A stretch of DNA of 64,000 nucleotides from Xestospongia muta (Eukaryota; Porifera; Demospongiae; Haplosclerida; Petrosiidae), in contig OY848920.1 of the NCBI GenBank assembly GCA_963693285.1, forward strand, positions 2,431,135 to 2,495,134. The letters run 5' to 3'. Of the stretch, positions 51,201 through 63,300 are shown one piece after another (the stretch's first letter is position 1; each line of letters opens with the position of its first letter). Below the pieces are notes generated by a model. That model was not told where the DNA came from. It saw only the letters and a list, made by a program, of their open reading frames with translations, and searched no databases. Position numbers and translations under genes: made by a program.

Positions 51201-54200
51201 ATGTATAGGTATGTTGTCCAATCTAATGCTACTTATTTACCTTTTGAGCTCTGTTTTAACTTCTCTATCTCATTGTCTTTATCTAGAGATGCACCATAAA
51301 CATTTCTGCTTGGACCTAGTTCACAAACAAAATCATTACCAGTAAATATAAGTAGTAATAATAATGTGCTCACTTGTACTAAAGAGAGGTTTAGCACATG
51401 AGAAAGCATTTGACCTTCTTCTTAATTTACATTGGTCATCCATCGAGGAATTAGAGCGTATGTTTGGTGACACAACTGGTATCTTTGTTTCATCATAATG
51501 TTCCTTTTGTAAGTAACCCATTGATGGTGATAACCCAATAGTGGTACTACCTGTAGAGATTCCAGAGTCACCACGTGAACGGGTAGATGCATCTGAAGAT
51601 TTTCTTGTTGAAAATGAACTACTATTGAAGATCCCAGAGTCAACACGTAAGCGCTGAGATGTGTTTAAAAGTTGCTTTGTTTGTACAAAATTATTGGCTG
51701 TTGTTAAGGAAGGAGAAATATGATTTGGATAGATTGGTGAAGAAGGTATGTTACTAATAGATGATGGAGTGGGTGGAGATGTTGAAAGAGTAATAGTGGG
51801 AACACTTAAGCCTTCATAAGGTGGAACACATGGTGTGACAAAAGGCCTTGGTGCATCAGATAGAGAGGATTTGTTTTTCACAGATATGTTAGGAGGACTT
51901 GTAAAATTGTTGAAGTCATACACAAAGTTGCTCCTATCAAAAGAGACAATCATATCTAAATTATACTATTCCTAATATAAATACAAATTCTATAGTGCAT
52001 CATTGTAAAATTGGTAGATTTATGCTTGCATTATAAGCATATTATTAGTTGTTGAGTGCTGAGATAATATAAGAAACAAAACAGCCGATTATAGCAGTCA
52101 TAAATGCTAACTTGTAATTTGTTTTACATTATCGATTTAAAATTCGCTTGTATGTAAATATCTTGAGTAAAGTGATCATTAGTATCACAAAGATCTCTTA
52201 AGTCACATATAAAAATTGTAAGTATATATACAATATAGATATTATGAACGCTTTATGCATACATATAATTTGGCAATTTGACAATTTTAAAAAAAATTGA
52301 ACCCTGATAAATATTCCTTTTAGTGATATTATTAATGATTATTACCAGACAAATTTAAACCAATTATAAAAATTTTAAAAGCAGTTTACTAAATTTTGTT
52401 GTAAACATCGAAGTTAAGTGTGTCTTAAAAGTTTGATCAAAACGTTTTCTAACAATTTTTGAGAACAGACAGATATAGTATTCCTGACTGTTCATAAAGA
52501 AAAACTGAATAATAAATATAGAGCCTTCACAATAACATTGCAGCTACACTACTTACGGAATCATGTCAGGATGTGTCTTAATTGCTTCAATAAACTCAAC
52601 TTGAACGTTTTTCATTTGTTGTTCATCATCCATTGGGGAATCAGAAAGCATTTTTGTTGACACGACTGGTACATTTGTTTCATCATAATGTTCATTTTGT
52701 GAGTAATCCATTGAAGATGATAAATGTAGTTGCTGGTTGTAAGCAGTGTTTCTACTAGTAGAGATTCCAGATTCATCATCATATGAGTGTTTAGATGCAT
52801 TTGAGGGTTTATTTGTTGAAAAAGAACCACTAATAAAAATCCCAGAGTCATCACGTGGGCGCTGAGGTGTAGCTAAAAGTTTATTTGCCTCCAAAAAATT
52901 CTTGGCTGTTGTTAAGGAAGAAGAAGTATGATTCTGGTCGATTGATGAAGAAGACATGCTATCTGTAGGTAAAGAAGTGAGTGGAGATCTTGAGAAATTA
53001 ATAGTGGGCACACTTATGTCTTCATAAGGAGGACTGCATGTTGTAACAATAGGAGTTGGTGAATCAGTTAGAGAGGATTTCTTTTTTACAGTAGTTATAG
53101 GGGGACTTGTAACATCGCTCAAGTAATACGCACAATCGTTCCTATGAAGAGACAACCATGTAGAATAAATTATACTATTCATAATATAATTATAAATTAA
53201 AATTTTTAGGTTTGTACTTCCATTTTAAGAATACATCATTAAGTAGCTGAGTGCTGAAATATTACAAGAAACCAAGCAGCTGACTACAGCAGTTATATAA
53301 GCTAATTTGTAGTTTTGTTATATGTTAATTATTCTGAATTGACTTGTATGTATATATCATGTGTAAACTGATCATTAGTATCGTATACATGCCTTAAATA
53401 ATGGCTATCTTTTATAAAACTTCAATTTTAGCAGTAGATATACAATATAACATGGACATTTGATACGTGAGGCTTATAATTTGGCAATTAATAAATTTGT
53501 TAAATTGAACAAATATATAATAATAATAATGTTAATATTCTTAATATTAATGATTATAATTAATCAGAATTAATTAAATTGCCAAATTAAACACATCAAT
53601 CACCATTTACATAATCATTCATTAAATTTTATCCTCGTTAACATGTCAGTAAAGAGAAAAAAAAATTACAAATGCTCTCTTTGTTTTTTGACTATGCCCA
53701 CAAATCACTTTAAATATTACATCATCCTGTTAACTTGACATGCTAATTAGTAATGAATTTGTTTCTTATTTTATTTTTCTAAATTCAGTCTTGTTTCTCT
53801 GTTGATTTTCCATCAATATTAAGTGTGTCTTAAAACTATAATATAATATGTATAATTGAGAACAGACAGTGGTATTCATATCAATTCATTAAGAAAATCT
53901 GAACAATAATCATGGAGTCTTTACAATACCATTACATATAACTTACCCTATTATGTCAGGATGTTCATTAGTTTGTTCTTCAGTCAGTACACCTTGAATG
54001 TTTCTTATTTGTTGTTCATCATTCATTGAGGAATCATCAGGCATTTTGGAGAAAACAACTACTCTTTCTGTACTACCTTTTTTTTCAGTTGTAGCATTTC
54101 TGATGTCACCATCCTGAACTGGTACATCAGTATTGTGTGAACGACCTATTAAAGATGATAAGCGTCGCTTCTGCCAGTCAGTAATGCTACTACTCGATAA

Positions 54201-54998
54201 AATTACAGAGTCGTCACGTGAGCGCATGCCTACGATTGCCGTGGGAGGGTTCTTGGTTCTAGTCTTAGAAGGCTTAACAATTTTGAAAAAAGCTTCTTCA
54301 ATATTGTAATCAAGTAATGCTGATGTCTGTACAAAATAAAGTGGTGTCTTTGAAATAACTGTATCGGCCAAATTAGCTCCCTGTTCTATTTGATCAGAGC
54401 TAGCTTCGTCACACTTTGTACAGGCAAGTATCACTTTACGCTTAGTTTTGACAAGTTCTTTGAGGAGTTTAGAAAGAAATTCAACCTGACGCTTAGAGTC
54501 CTCACCTTGTAAGGTAGGATCAAACAAACATATAAAACCAGTTACTCCTTTGTCTCCTTTGAACATTTCATTGGGAAATAATTGAGTTGCTTGAGAAGCA
54601 TTGTCTACATAAGCTATTTTATGCTTTGAGCTAAAGTGAGTAGAACAAGCTCTAGTGACATAGTCATCGTCAGTGAACAATAGATTGTCATCGTCAGCAT
54701 TATAAAACTCGGTTTGTTCTACAATATGAAATCTAGCTCTATCACCATCTGGTAAATTCTTTGTGAAAGCTCCCCAATACAAGAAATGATCTTTATTGTA
54801 AATTGAATTATGTCGCCACTCCGTTTCACTGAGGACAGAGTCGTGACGCACTTGCAAAGAAAATGTATCAGACGAAACGAAACGATTGCAGAAACAGCTT
54901 TTGCCAACTCCTTTTCTTTCTTTGATAGTTCCTGTTAATTCACTACGAGGACAACCGACCACAACTACTTGATACGCTTTGACAGCCATTGTAGTCAA
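48277..54998 (-). CDS. Gene D: GTPase-Ser-rich(DSG)-coiled coil-ZU5-UPA-helical scaffold without FF
   Basis: Twelve exons join in one frame of 1336 codons: 54998-53947, 53141-52557, 51933-51374, 51315-51241, 51110-50976, 50858-50814, 50726-50133, 50083-49994, 49839-49715, 49664-49524, 48961-48754, 48677-48277. Residues ~1-255 are the p190RhoGAP-type GTPase (GVGKSCFCNRFVSS, VEQTEF, ACTKCDEA, QTSA). No FF domain follows. Two large Ser/Thr-rich exons are duplicates of one another, and each repeats an SGI motif in acidic context (DDSGIF and DESGIST; VDSGIF and GDSGIST). Then come coiled-coil exons (LQLKEKDKQIEDLKQ), ZU5 (WEKYGISLSVPEEI, FPKGSVLVSAVYAISVSK, HCVALETQEQC) with a Ser/Glu tail, a UPA-like region (WQVMLTVVKHLNALLQ, PPSCLVDVF) and the helical end (SLVKQGGPHIDAA). 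Other paralogues start at the second Met (54989). Confidence 0.85.
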
Positions 54999-55149
54999 TG
55001 ATAGATATATACATATATATAACCTTTGCTGGTAGACTAAGAAATTGCCAAATTACAAGTTCAGTTAAACTATAACTGGACCAATAAACTGAAACAGATT
55101 GAACTCACGGATTTGCAAGTAAGTTTCACTAAGATATATAGAGAGAAGG

Positions 55150-56617
55150 AGGAGGGGCTCATATAAATCCTAGTTTACCACCTACGCAACTTCCTATACT
55201 AATAATTATATATAAGTGTTTATTTCATACTAAGTTATTAATCACTGGAATTATAGTGTTGTTTTGATACTTAAAAACTATTTATAAAGTTTTTAAAGTA
55301 TACTTATAATATACAACTAAAACTAATTCTAAAATTAAGTGAGTATTTATGACCAAAATTAAAATTCAAATTTTGTTATCATTTCATAACTACTATATCA
55401 CTAGAAACTGAATGGCTGTTTAAGCAAATTCATTGAGTGATTATTTGAATATTGTTGTCAGAGGTGTTATGAGTAATATTATGACAAAGAACAATAACTA
55501 AAATAAGTGTGCTGTACTCCCACATATCTGATAAGGTGACCCATAACATTATGTACTCAATATAATTATATAAAGGTTTTATTTAATGCAAACTTCATAT
55601 ATATCATAATGTGGTAAAAAGAACTGCTTCGGTTACTACCTTGTAATAATTGTAATAATTTCACTTTTAACATCTCTGCTTATGTCAAATTATAGAACAT
55701 TTAGCTGAACAGCAGCATTTACTGTAACCATATTAAACTCTGATGATTGTGATATAGCAGTAAGTATAGTCTTGCTTACCAAATACTATTAGCTCAAAAA
55801 TGTTACTAATTGAATTGAAAGTATTGACAACTATATATTCTCAAGAGTATTGTTATAATAACCATCATCACTAGTGTAAAAACTGAAGTAACCCTAAGTT
55901 GAATTAACATATCCATATATAATCTTAATAAAGGTAAACCCTTAACTTTACACCATATAAAGAGACAAGGGATATAGTTGTACTGTTATTACTATGTGAT
56001 GTAATAATGACATCATAATTAGTTATAACATTTACTGGTCCACTCTTTGCTAACATACACTTTGTGGACTATCATTATACAGTACAAAGATATATTTAAA
56101 TATGTGGTACATATACCACACACTATAGCTAGTGCATGCACATTCGCACATACATCCACTACTTATAAATTACATATAGTATAATGTGAAGTAATCTATT
56201 GCGTTACCACCTTAGCTTGAGTGGATGTTATAAATCTGGATTATATTGGATCAGAAGAATGTATACCACAAGTTCTGAGAGGGGGATAAACATTTGATCA
56301 AGAAAAGAAGGTACTGTGTACATATATATGAAACCATCTTTCAATGTAATAATATCCTAGTAACTTACATATAATTATTTGACTATATTGGAAGAGAAAA
56401 TAATGTTTTCTACTGCTTAATTTCCCTGTATCACTTGTATTAAATACTAATAGTATTTGACTCTCTCCATATCTATTAGTGAACATCCACTAAGTAAAAG
56501 TTTAATTTCTATTGAAGGTCATCATTTCATAAAATAACATAATGTTCATAGAACTGTCTACAAAATTTAATGCAGGAGACTATAGCCATCAGTTAAGATA
56601 CATTATTTTTATACTCA
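55150..56617. other. Intergenic between gene D and the receptor
   Basis: AT-rich DNA; the first ~150 bases upstream of 54998 are probably the gene D promoter. The stretch 55420-55540 resembles 37850-37980, in the same position relative to gene B. No gene is seen. Confidence 0.5.
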
Positions 56618-59505
56618 TTAATTAATTTTATCATAAACACCAGTAGTTTTATTAATATCTTCATTTATTGTCTCATAAACGTTAGGTGTTATCAGTGATG
56701 ATTGTTGTTCCACTGTACTATATGACACATTCTCTGTCACTTCAATTGATGACTGATGATCTGGTCTTTTAGTGATACCATAGGCTTCATTTTTTACTGA
56801 GAAGAATTCTTTTATAACTGGACTAGTTCCACCTCTACTGTGTTCAGTATTGGACACTAGTAGCAAGCACATATTGATAATAGTTATAATATAATTATTG
56901 TACTGACTTTTGCATACACAGACCACCATAACAATTATGATAACAATTGTTAGTAATAGTAAGATAATAATACCAATTGTAATACCAGCAATAACACCAA
57001 CACTTAATACTAGAAAATAAAAAGAGATACATTATGAACAACAATAAGTAGTAACGTACCATTATGTCTAATTGTAGGTGTACTTGTTGTAATTGGTGTG
57101 CTTGATACTACTGTGGTAATAGACATTTGAATATATAGGAAATACTTACTTGATTGAACAATGATCATTCCAGTTGTAATAGGAACCTTACCTGTACCAT
57201 ACTTGTTTGAAGTTATAATAATAAATATATAGGATCCTCCATTAGGTAAATCAATAATAAGATAGACTGTAGTATTACTGACATAGTTTATATAAGGAAA
57301 AGATTCAGTTTCAATAATAGAGTTATCAGTTACATTAAACTGGAAGGTAGTGTTGTCACCAGATGAATGAGTATGAACTGTAAGAGTAACTTGACCAGGA
57401 GATGTGATAGTTGATACAAGCTCAGGTAATGATGGTCTACCTATCATATAGAACATAAGCAGTTATAACATCCTTATACTTAATTAATTGAAAACTGTTT
57501 GTTAAGGAAATAAAGTTTACTGTAAAAAAAACTACGGATTTGCCAGTTACTAGACAGGACAGTTTTTGAACTTAGTCAGGTTGAGAGCTTTATGAGTAAC
57601 TATTGGTCTCATGATTGTTAACAAAAACAATGCTATTGTTAACTACTACTATTCATATACCATATATGGTCTTACTACCTTTTATAGATATAATATTGGA
57701 GATGTTTATCATATCTGTACCATTAGCATTGATAGCAGTAACACTACAGTAATATCTCTCTCCAGCAAACACTGGACCTATACTAATATTACCCATCAGA
57801 TTATCATCAACACATCTTGCCACTTTAGAACATGATAACGTTTTGGAAAGATAATTTGACCTGTCCTCTCCATCTATAGCACAATAGACATCTATATCAT
57901 CAATATCTTGACCCCCAGTGTGACGAAATATCCATGATATATCAATGTTACCATTAGATGCTATGACATTTACTGCCTGAAACTTTGGAGCTATATTTAA
58001 TGACATAGATAAATTAATGACATAATCATGAATTGAAAATAGTTACCTCCTTTCATTGTCATGAAGCTTATTGGGAGACTTGGCTGCCCTTATATTAAGC
58101 CAATGGTATCTCCAATGGCAACAGCTACCACGGTAACATTATATGTTGTACCAGGGATAATGTCCCTGATAATTAATGTAGTATTAGTAGTATTTACAAT
58201 GACATCAGAAGGAGGAGATGGTACTATGACAACATGATAATAACTAACAGTTGGATTACCCAGTTCACTTGGAGGTGACCATGTTAATCTGACAGTTGTA
58301 TCGGTGACATTCGTCTTTCTCACGTTAAGTGGAGATCCAGGTATCACTGATAAGATAGAGTAATTATATAATTAATTATAACAAGTATAAAAATTGTAAT
58401 GATATTTTATGCATACCTGCTATCATGAGCTGTACTGTCTGACTAAAACCTAGTCCAATACCATTACTAATGGTACATTTATATGTACCATTATCTATAC
58501 TGGTAACATTAGTTATTGTAATCTGTCCATCTACTGATATATTATAATTATCGTTAACAGTACTTATAGGTAGAGTATCTGGACCAATCCAAGTCACATT
58601 AGGTACAGGATTGCCTTCTATATCAGTAAATGCTATCAAGGTCACTGTACTACCGGATAGTACTAGTTGAGATCTTCCAAATCTTGTAGCAACAGGAGCA
58701 TCTGTTGACGCACAAACCTTATAAACTATCTACATATATCAATAAAAGTTTACTTACATAATACTTCTAGTAAAAAGCTAGTAGTAGTTGATCCAGCATC
58801 ATTACTAACAGTAAGTGTATAGTTACCAGATTGGTTACGTTGAATACTATCAAATGTGATAGTGAAATCAGTTAATATAATATTATTGCCATTAGATAAT
58901 AGGAGTTGACTCTCATATGTCCACTGTGATATAAGTATAGGAGGGAATGGAGTAGGAGCTCCTTGTATAGTTAGATTCACTGTAATATTACTGTTCTCTA
59001 TCACTAACTGAGTGCTAACAGTTAATAGAGATGGAAGAACTATTTGATTTAATATGCATAATTTAAGTGAAATATAAAGATATTATCATACCTGGAAATC
59101 CCAAGTTAAATTCTCTTACAGTTCCTTGAGGTCCACATTTCATTTGTACGAGATTAAACTCTCTGGTAAAATTGAGTATAGTCAAGTTATTCTGATATGT
59201 TATTTCAAGGCCTGAAATAACATTTCCGATAGCTATGATTTTACCCACTAAGTCAGCTGGAGATGTTAGCTCCCCAGTTATATTGTACTCAGTTAGAACA
59301 AACATACTATCTGTTGACCTCTTAACTATAACCATCTAGTTTGTACTTGGATATTGTTACTGACCACATAACAATATAATGATACATTAAGTGCTCCTTC
59401 TTCAGCTAACACATAAGCTGGACCATTGTCAGTACCAGGAACTGTTGTGAAGATAATTTGACCTGTTGTTAGGGATACAACTGACAGAAATAGAAGTGTT
59501 ATCAT
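56618..59505 (-). CDS. Ig/FN3 single-pass receptor with ITAM-like tail (two disabling lesions as read)
   Basis: Nine exons on the minus strand: 59505-59092, 59039-58758, 58701-58417, 58346-58047, 57990-57679, 57440-57150, 57110-57060, 57009-56908, 56856-56618; all joins are phase 1. A signal peptide (ITLLFLSVVSLTTG) leads into Ig-like domains (the third with DNGTYKCTISN), then FN3 domains (LTWSPPSELGNPTVSYYHVV; FAGERYYCSVTAINANG), an STP-rich stalk and a transmembrane helix (IIILLLLTIVIIVMVV). The ~85-residue tail has YGIT, YSTV, YETI and YDKI; YETI and YDKI are 10 residues apart, fitting the ITAM spacing. Exon 1 is off by one base near 59330, and exon 4 has an in-frame TAA at 58090-58092. 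These may be real decay or errors. Likely a cell-surface recognition receptor. Confidence 0.65.
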
Positions 59506-59591
59506 TTTCTTAAAAAATGAGGGCGTGGTTGCATACTTCAAGTTTATAATCTTTAATAACACAAATATATTATTTATACTAATTAATTTTA

Positions 59592-60560
59592 TCATAAACA
59601 CCAGTACTTTTCATAAATGTCAGAAGTTATGAGTGATGATTCTGATGAACTATTATTTTCTTCATCTTCTATCATTATAATTCCAACCTCACAAAATTGG
59701 ATGCAAGAAATGGAGCCATATTGGTTTACAGGGCTAAAATGTCCTCCTGGAAGAACTTTGAGCTGATAGGGAAGTGTCACCTCATTAATTGGTGCTCTCA
59801 CAAACTGGAGGCAGTTATACTTCCATTAGGGAATACAAATTCACCTCCAGCAAGAGCAACGATGGCCATTTCACATGTATATATGGTGGAGATGGTATTT
59901 CTTCAAGTACAGACAGAGATATTCCATATTTCTCCCAGTTATAAAATTGAGGCTGACTACATCCTCTGAGGAGAAAAATAGTCTGTCCAGCTGGAATGAC
60001 ACCTCTGAGGTAATCTACAGTACATTAGCAGTAAAATGGTATATAATCCCCATACATTAGTGGAACAAACAACATATACAAAATTAATGTAATAAACATA
60101 CCTTTCCTTTCTGTAGGAGGATCTTCAATCTTTTTTTGTCTCATTTCTAGATGTATTGAACCATTAACTGATTGTGACAAGATTATTTATAGACAGTTTA
60201 TTAATAAATCTAGTTAGTAGAAACACAAATGACATACCATGTATATCTACTAATACTAGATACCTTTCAATCTCTCCTTTAAATCCTTAATTTGTTTGTC
60301 TTTCTCTTTTAATTGTAAGCGTAACTTCAATGTCTCTTGTGATTTTCCTATCTTGTCCTGTTCTTTATCAAGCAATGATGGTAATCTCTCTGCAATAACT
60401 ATAAAAAAATATTGATAAATCATTTTATAAATTTTAATACAAACTGCTTTACATGTACCATCATATATAACTGTGCCTTCCTTTTGAGCTCTATCTGAAG
60501 TCCTCTATCTCATTGTCTTTATCTAGAGATGCACCACAAAGATTTCTGCTTGGATCTGGT
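59592..60560 (-). pseudogene. Chimeric remnant: coiled coil and ZU5 of a gene-D relative joined to a receptor tail end
   Basis: From right to left: pieces of the short coiled-coil exons (about 60560-60490 and 60396-60265), the exon before ZU5 (about 60150-60100) and ZU5 (60013-59660), all closest to gene D. ZU5 has lost about 100 bases in the middle, near 59818-59822. After the acidic stretch the frame runs directly into SSLITSDIYEKY and ends. That ending matches the last part of the receptor tail (SSLITPNVYETI), so a deletion has fused the two gene types. Confidence 0.7.
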
Positions 60561-60569
60561 TCTCAAATA

Positions 60570-61160
60570 AAATCATTACCAGTAACACAAATAGTAATAA
60601 TAATAATATCTCTTCCTTTCCTACAAAACATAACTTGTTTCTCCCAAATTACTGTATTTAATGAAATAGGTTTTAATTTTCTTTTCATCTTAACCAGAAG
60701 TGAACAGGTGAGATTTTAAATTTAAAAAATAAAGTACAAAACTTTCATGTATGAAAATGAAATATATTGTGATTAACAATAAGCAGTAACATAACACTGT
60801 GGCATGTCATTTCAAAATCATCTAACATTGTGGGAGTGTTAGTGCTAAAATTATAATAATAATTTTATATGCCTATACTATCTTTTTATACCCCATATTT
60901 TAACTGTAAATGCTATAGAACCTACAAGGCACAATAGTATAGATCATGGATGTAAAGGAGGATTTATGAAGGAAAACGCGAAGTCATGATGTCACTACAA
61001 AAAAGATGGCAACAATATTACTAGCTAAATAATACTACTAATGGACTGAGAAGTATTTTTGCTGTGACATAGTAAGATGTTGGAGACTGTTGGATCAAAT
61101 TCCACAATATTGCACTTATAATAGTTAAAAAAGCATCATATATATATATATATAGTTATT
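60570..61160. other. Intergenic, no gene seen
   Basis: AT-rich DNA between gene fragments, ending at a short TA run near 61138-61154. Confidence 0.45.
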
Positions 61161-61169
61161 GTGCCACTG

Positions 61170-61500
61170 TTATATATGATACATCCTTTATCATTGACTG
61201 ATGATAAGGTTCTTTGGTTATATCATAGACTTCATTAATTTATAGAGAGGAATATTTATAACTGGACTAGTATGCATTTATCTTAAGTATAATTGTAATT
61301 CATTTAAAGCAGAACGTTTATAATTTACAGTCAAAGATTATATATATATCTACTTTTTTCTTTGATGTTAATAGTCTATCCTTCAGCTATAGTAATTCTC
61401 AAAAAAATTCCTAAATTTTTTTAAAGTCTTTACACATTATGTAGGAAGCTCATGTCTGAAATTCTTTTATTCATTATGTCCTTTACCTCTGGCTCTTTAG
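61170..61500 (-). pseudogene. Fragments of receptor tail and C-terminal helical domain
   Basis: 61195-61272 matches the receptor tail exon around 56750-56827. 61330-61500 matches the last exon of gene C (ending region and the middle helices), with no open frame. Both are on the minus strand. Confidence 0.55.
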
Positions 61501-61799
61501 TTATTAAGATGACAAAGATTATAAAGTCAGATTTATAATATTAAGACAATGACAAAGAAGATGGACTTAACAAACAATTTGACTATTCTAAAACAACAAA
61601 ACAAAATATTATTAGTAACTTTAAAATAGCTATTGAAAAAATTGAGTTATATATCGGTAATCTTAAAATTAAAATTTTATTATATCAATATTTAATAGCT
61701 ATTTCTGCTAATAGATAGTAAAGTGTGAGTGCATTAGTAATTTAGAAATATAAGATACAAAGAAAAGACATTTTTAATAAGAAAGGTAAAAACTAAATG

Positions 61800-62640
61800 A
61801 AAGGCACTAAAGTGCCGAACCTTGCTACAGTTTCTAAGTTATTTATAAATCTTATGCCAGCTTAGGCCCAGCTATGATGCCGTTAATGCAAGAAAAATTA
61901 TTAACATTCCAGAAAGTGTGGTTATAAAATGCATATGGTAAGCTTTATCATTCTGTAAATGCTCATTAATTGTTGCTTGATTTCTAGCTTTGCCATGTTT
62001 GTGAAGCAGTAACTTAGTAGTTGATAGTATCATTCAATTGCCAAGCAAGATTAAGTGCTAATTTCCTGATGAAAAGTTTCTCTGAGTCTTTACATGGCCA
62101 TTTAAAATGTATCAATATTTCATAAACAAAATTTATTGTAACTTGAAGATGAAACGTTCTTTGAGAACGTCCCGTAGTACAAATATAAATCGATATATTA
62201 TCTATTAGTAGCAGTCTTTTCAGTGCTTGGAGACGTTTCCTGAATGCGTTACTTCGCTCCAAGTCCACAAAACCTTTTTCAGAACTTTTCTAACGATTAC
62301 TTCGACCAACGGCCTTCCGTCTTGCTGATCCGTATTCCTCTGAGATTGTTTACAACATACTAAAAAATCTCCACGTTAAGTTTTTTACTTTTCGAGAAAC
62401 GGCATTTGACCTCTGCAGCCTGAAAATTCTTTTGCTAGTTTTAAGCTTCTGTTTTCCTTGACGATGTTCTTGATACAACTGTTGTAAAGTCCACATGTTT
62501 TTCTATTCGTTGCCAAGCTAACGCTTCGGTTGCCAAGTTATAGCAGTTCAAAAAAACAACCCTGATAACAGACACACACACACACACTGACAGACTACAG
62601 TACCCTCGCTATGCGCCAACGCACAGCGAGGTTAATAAAA
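61800..62640. repeat. Unclassified interspersed repeat with hairpin ends
   Basis: Begins near a small palindrome (GGCACTAAAGTGCC, 61804-61817) and ends with an AC microsatellite (62570-62586) followed by a strong hairpin (CCTCGCTATGCG-CCAA-CGCACAGCGAGG, 62613-62640 region). It is less AT-rich than its surroundings and holds an 84-codon minus-strand frame (62014-62268, MDLERSNAFRKRLQALKRLL) I do not recognise. The combination suggests a mobile-element copy, class unknown. Confidence 0.45.
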
Positions 62641-62689
62641 CAATTTAATTTGCAGAAAGAAACAAAAAAATATTAATACTTAAAAGATT

Positions 62690-63300
62690 ATCTGATATTA
62701 AATTGCAAATTTGCATTCAGTTCTCTTTTTATGTCATTAGTCTACCTTGTTGATCTAAAGTCCATAAAAACGATTTATAATATTCCCCTAATTCCTGACA
62801 ATCACTAATAAAGTCCTGATATAAAGTCACTCATCACTTTTTCTACGTTTGGATCTTTTTTGGTGTTCTGTGACACTAAATTAGTAAAAAACATGTCAGT
62901 AGTAAATTTATGTAAACATCATTCCAACAAAGTGTCTAATTTTGACCACCACTGATTAAGAACTTTCTGTATCTCTTTCTTAACTTCTTCAACTTTATCA
63001 CTACTTATAGTTATCATTTGGTCAGCTTCAAAAATACCAGCACCTTCCTGATTTTCTTTGGCTACAGTTAATAATAGAGACTATAATCATGATGTATTAT
63101 TGCCTTGCTCACCTTTTGCAATTTGAGTTGTAAGATGTAGAAAAAAGGATATTTCTTCAACATCCTTTTCATAATCCAATAAAATAGGAACTGTGTAATA
63201 AAAGAAATCTTTTGCATTATTCTCAGGTTGTTGAGTAGCACGTACAACTATTGGACTGATGAAGGCTCCGATTGTACAGTTCTTCTAAATGCATCAATAC
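62690..63300 (-). pseudogene. Remnant of the 3' exons of a gene-B relative
   Basis: 62690-63040 matches the last exon of gene B (helical domain), including sequence for its start, DQMI-like, and its ending, but with deletions and frame changes. 63115-63300 matches the preceding UPA-like exon. Nothing upstream of it is seen in this window. Confidence 0.65.

Noticed and set aside
51422..51646. 74-codon minus-strand frame (also 52612-52854)
   Set aside because: Offset frames inside the Ser-rich exons of gene D; the main frame joins cleanly to its neighbours and carries the DSG repeats.
59310..59345. A tiny intron to explain the frame change in receptor exon 1
   Set aside because: The only GT..AG pair that could work would give an intron of under 20 bases; a one-base indel or sequence error is more likely.
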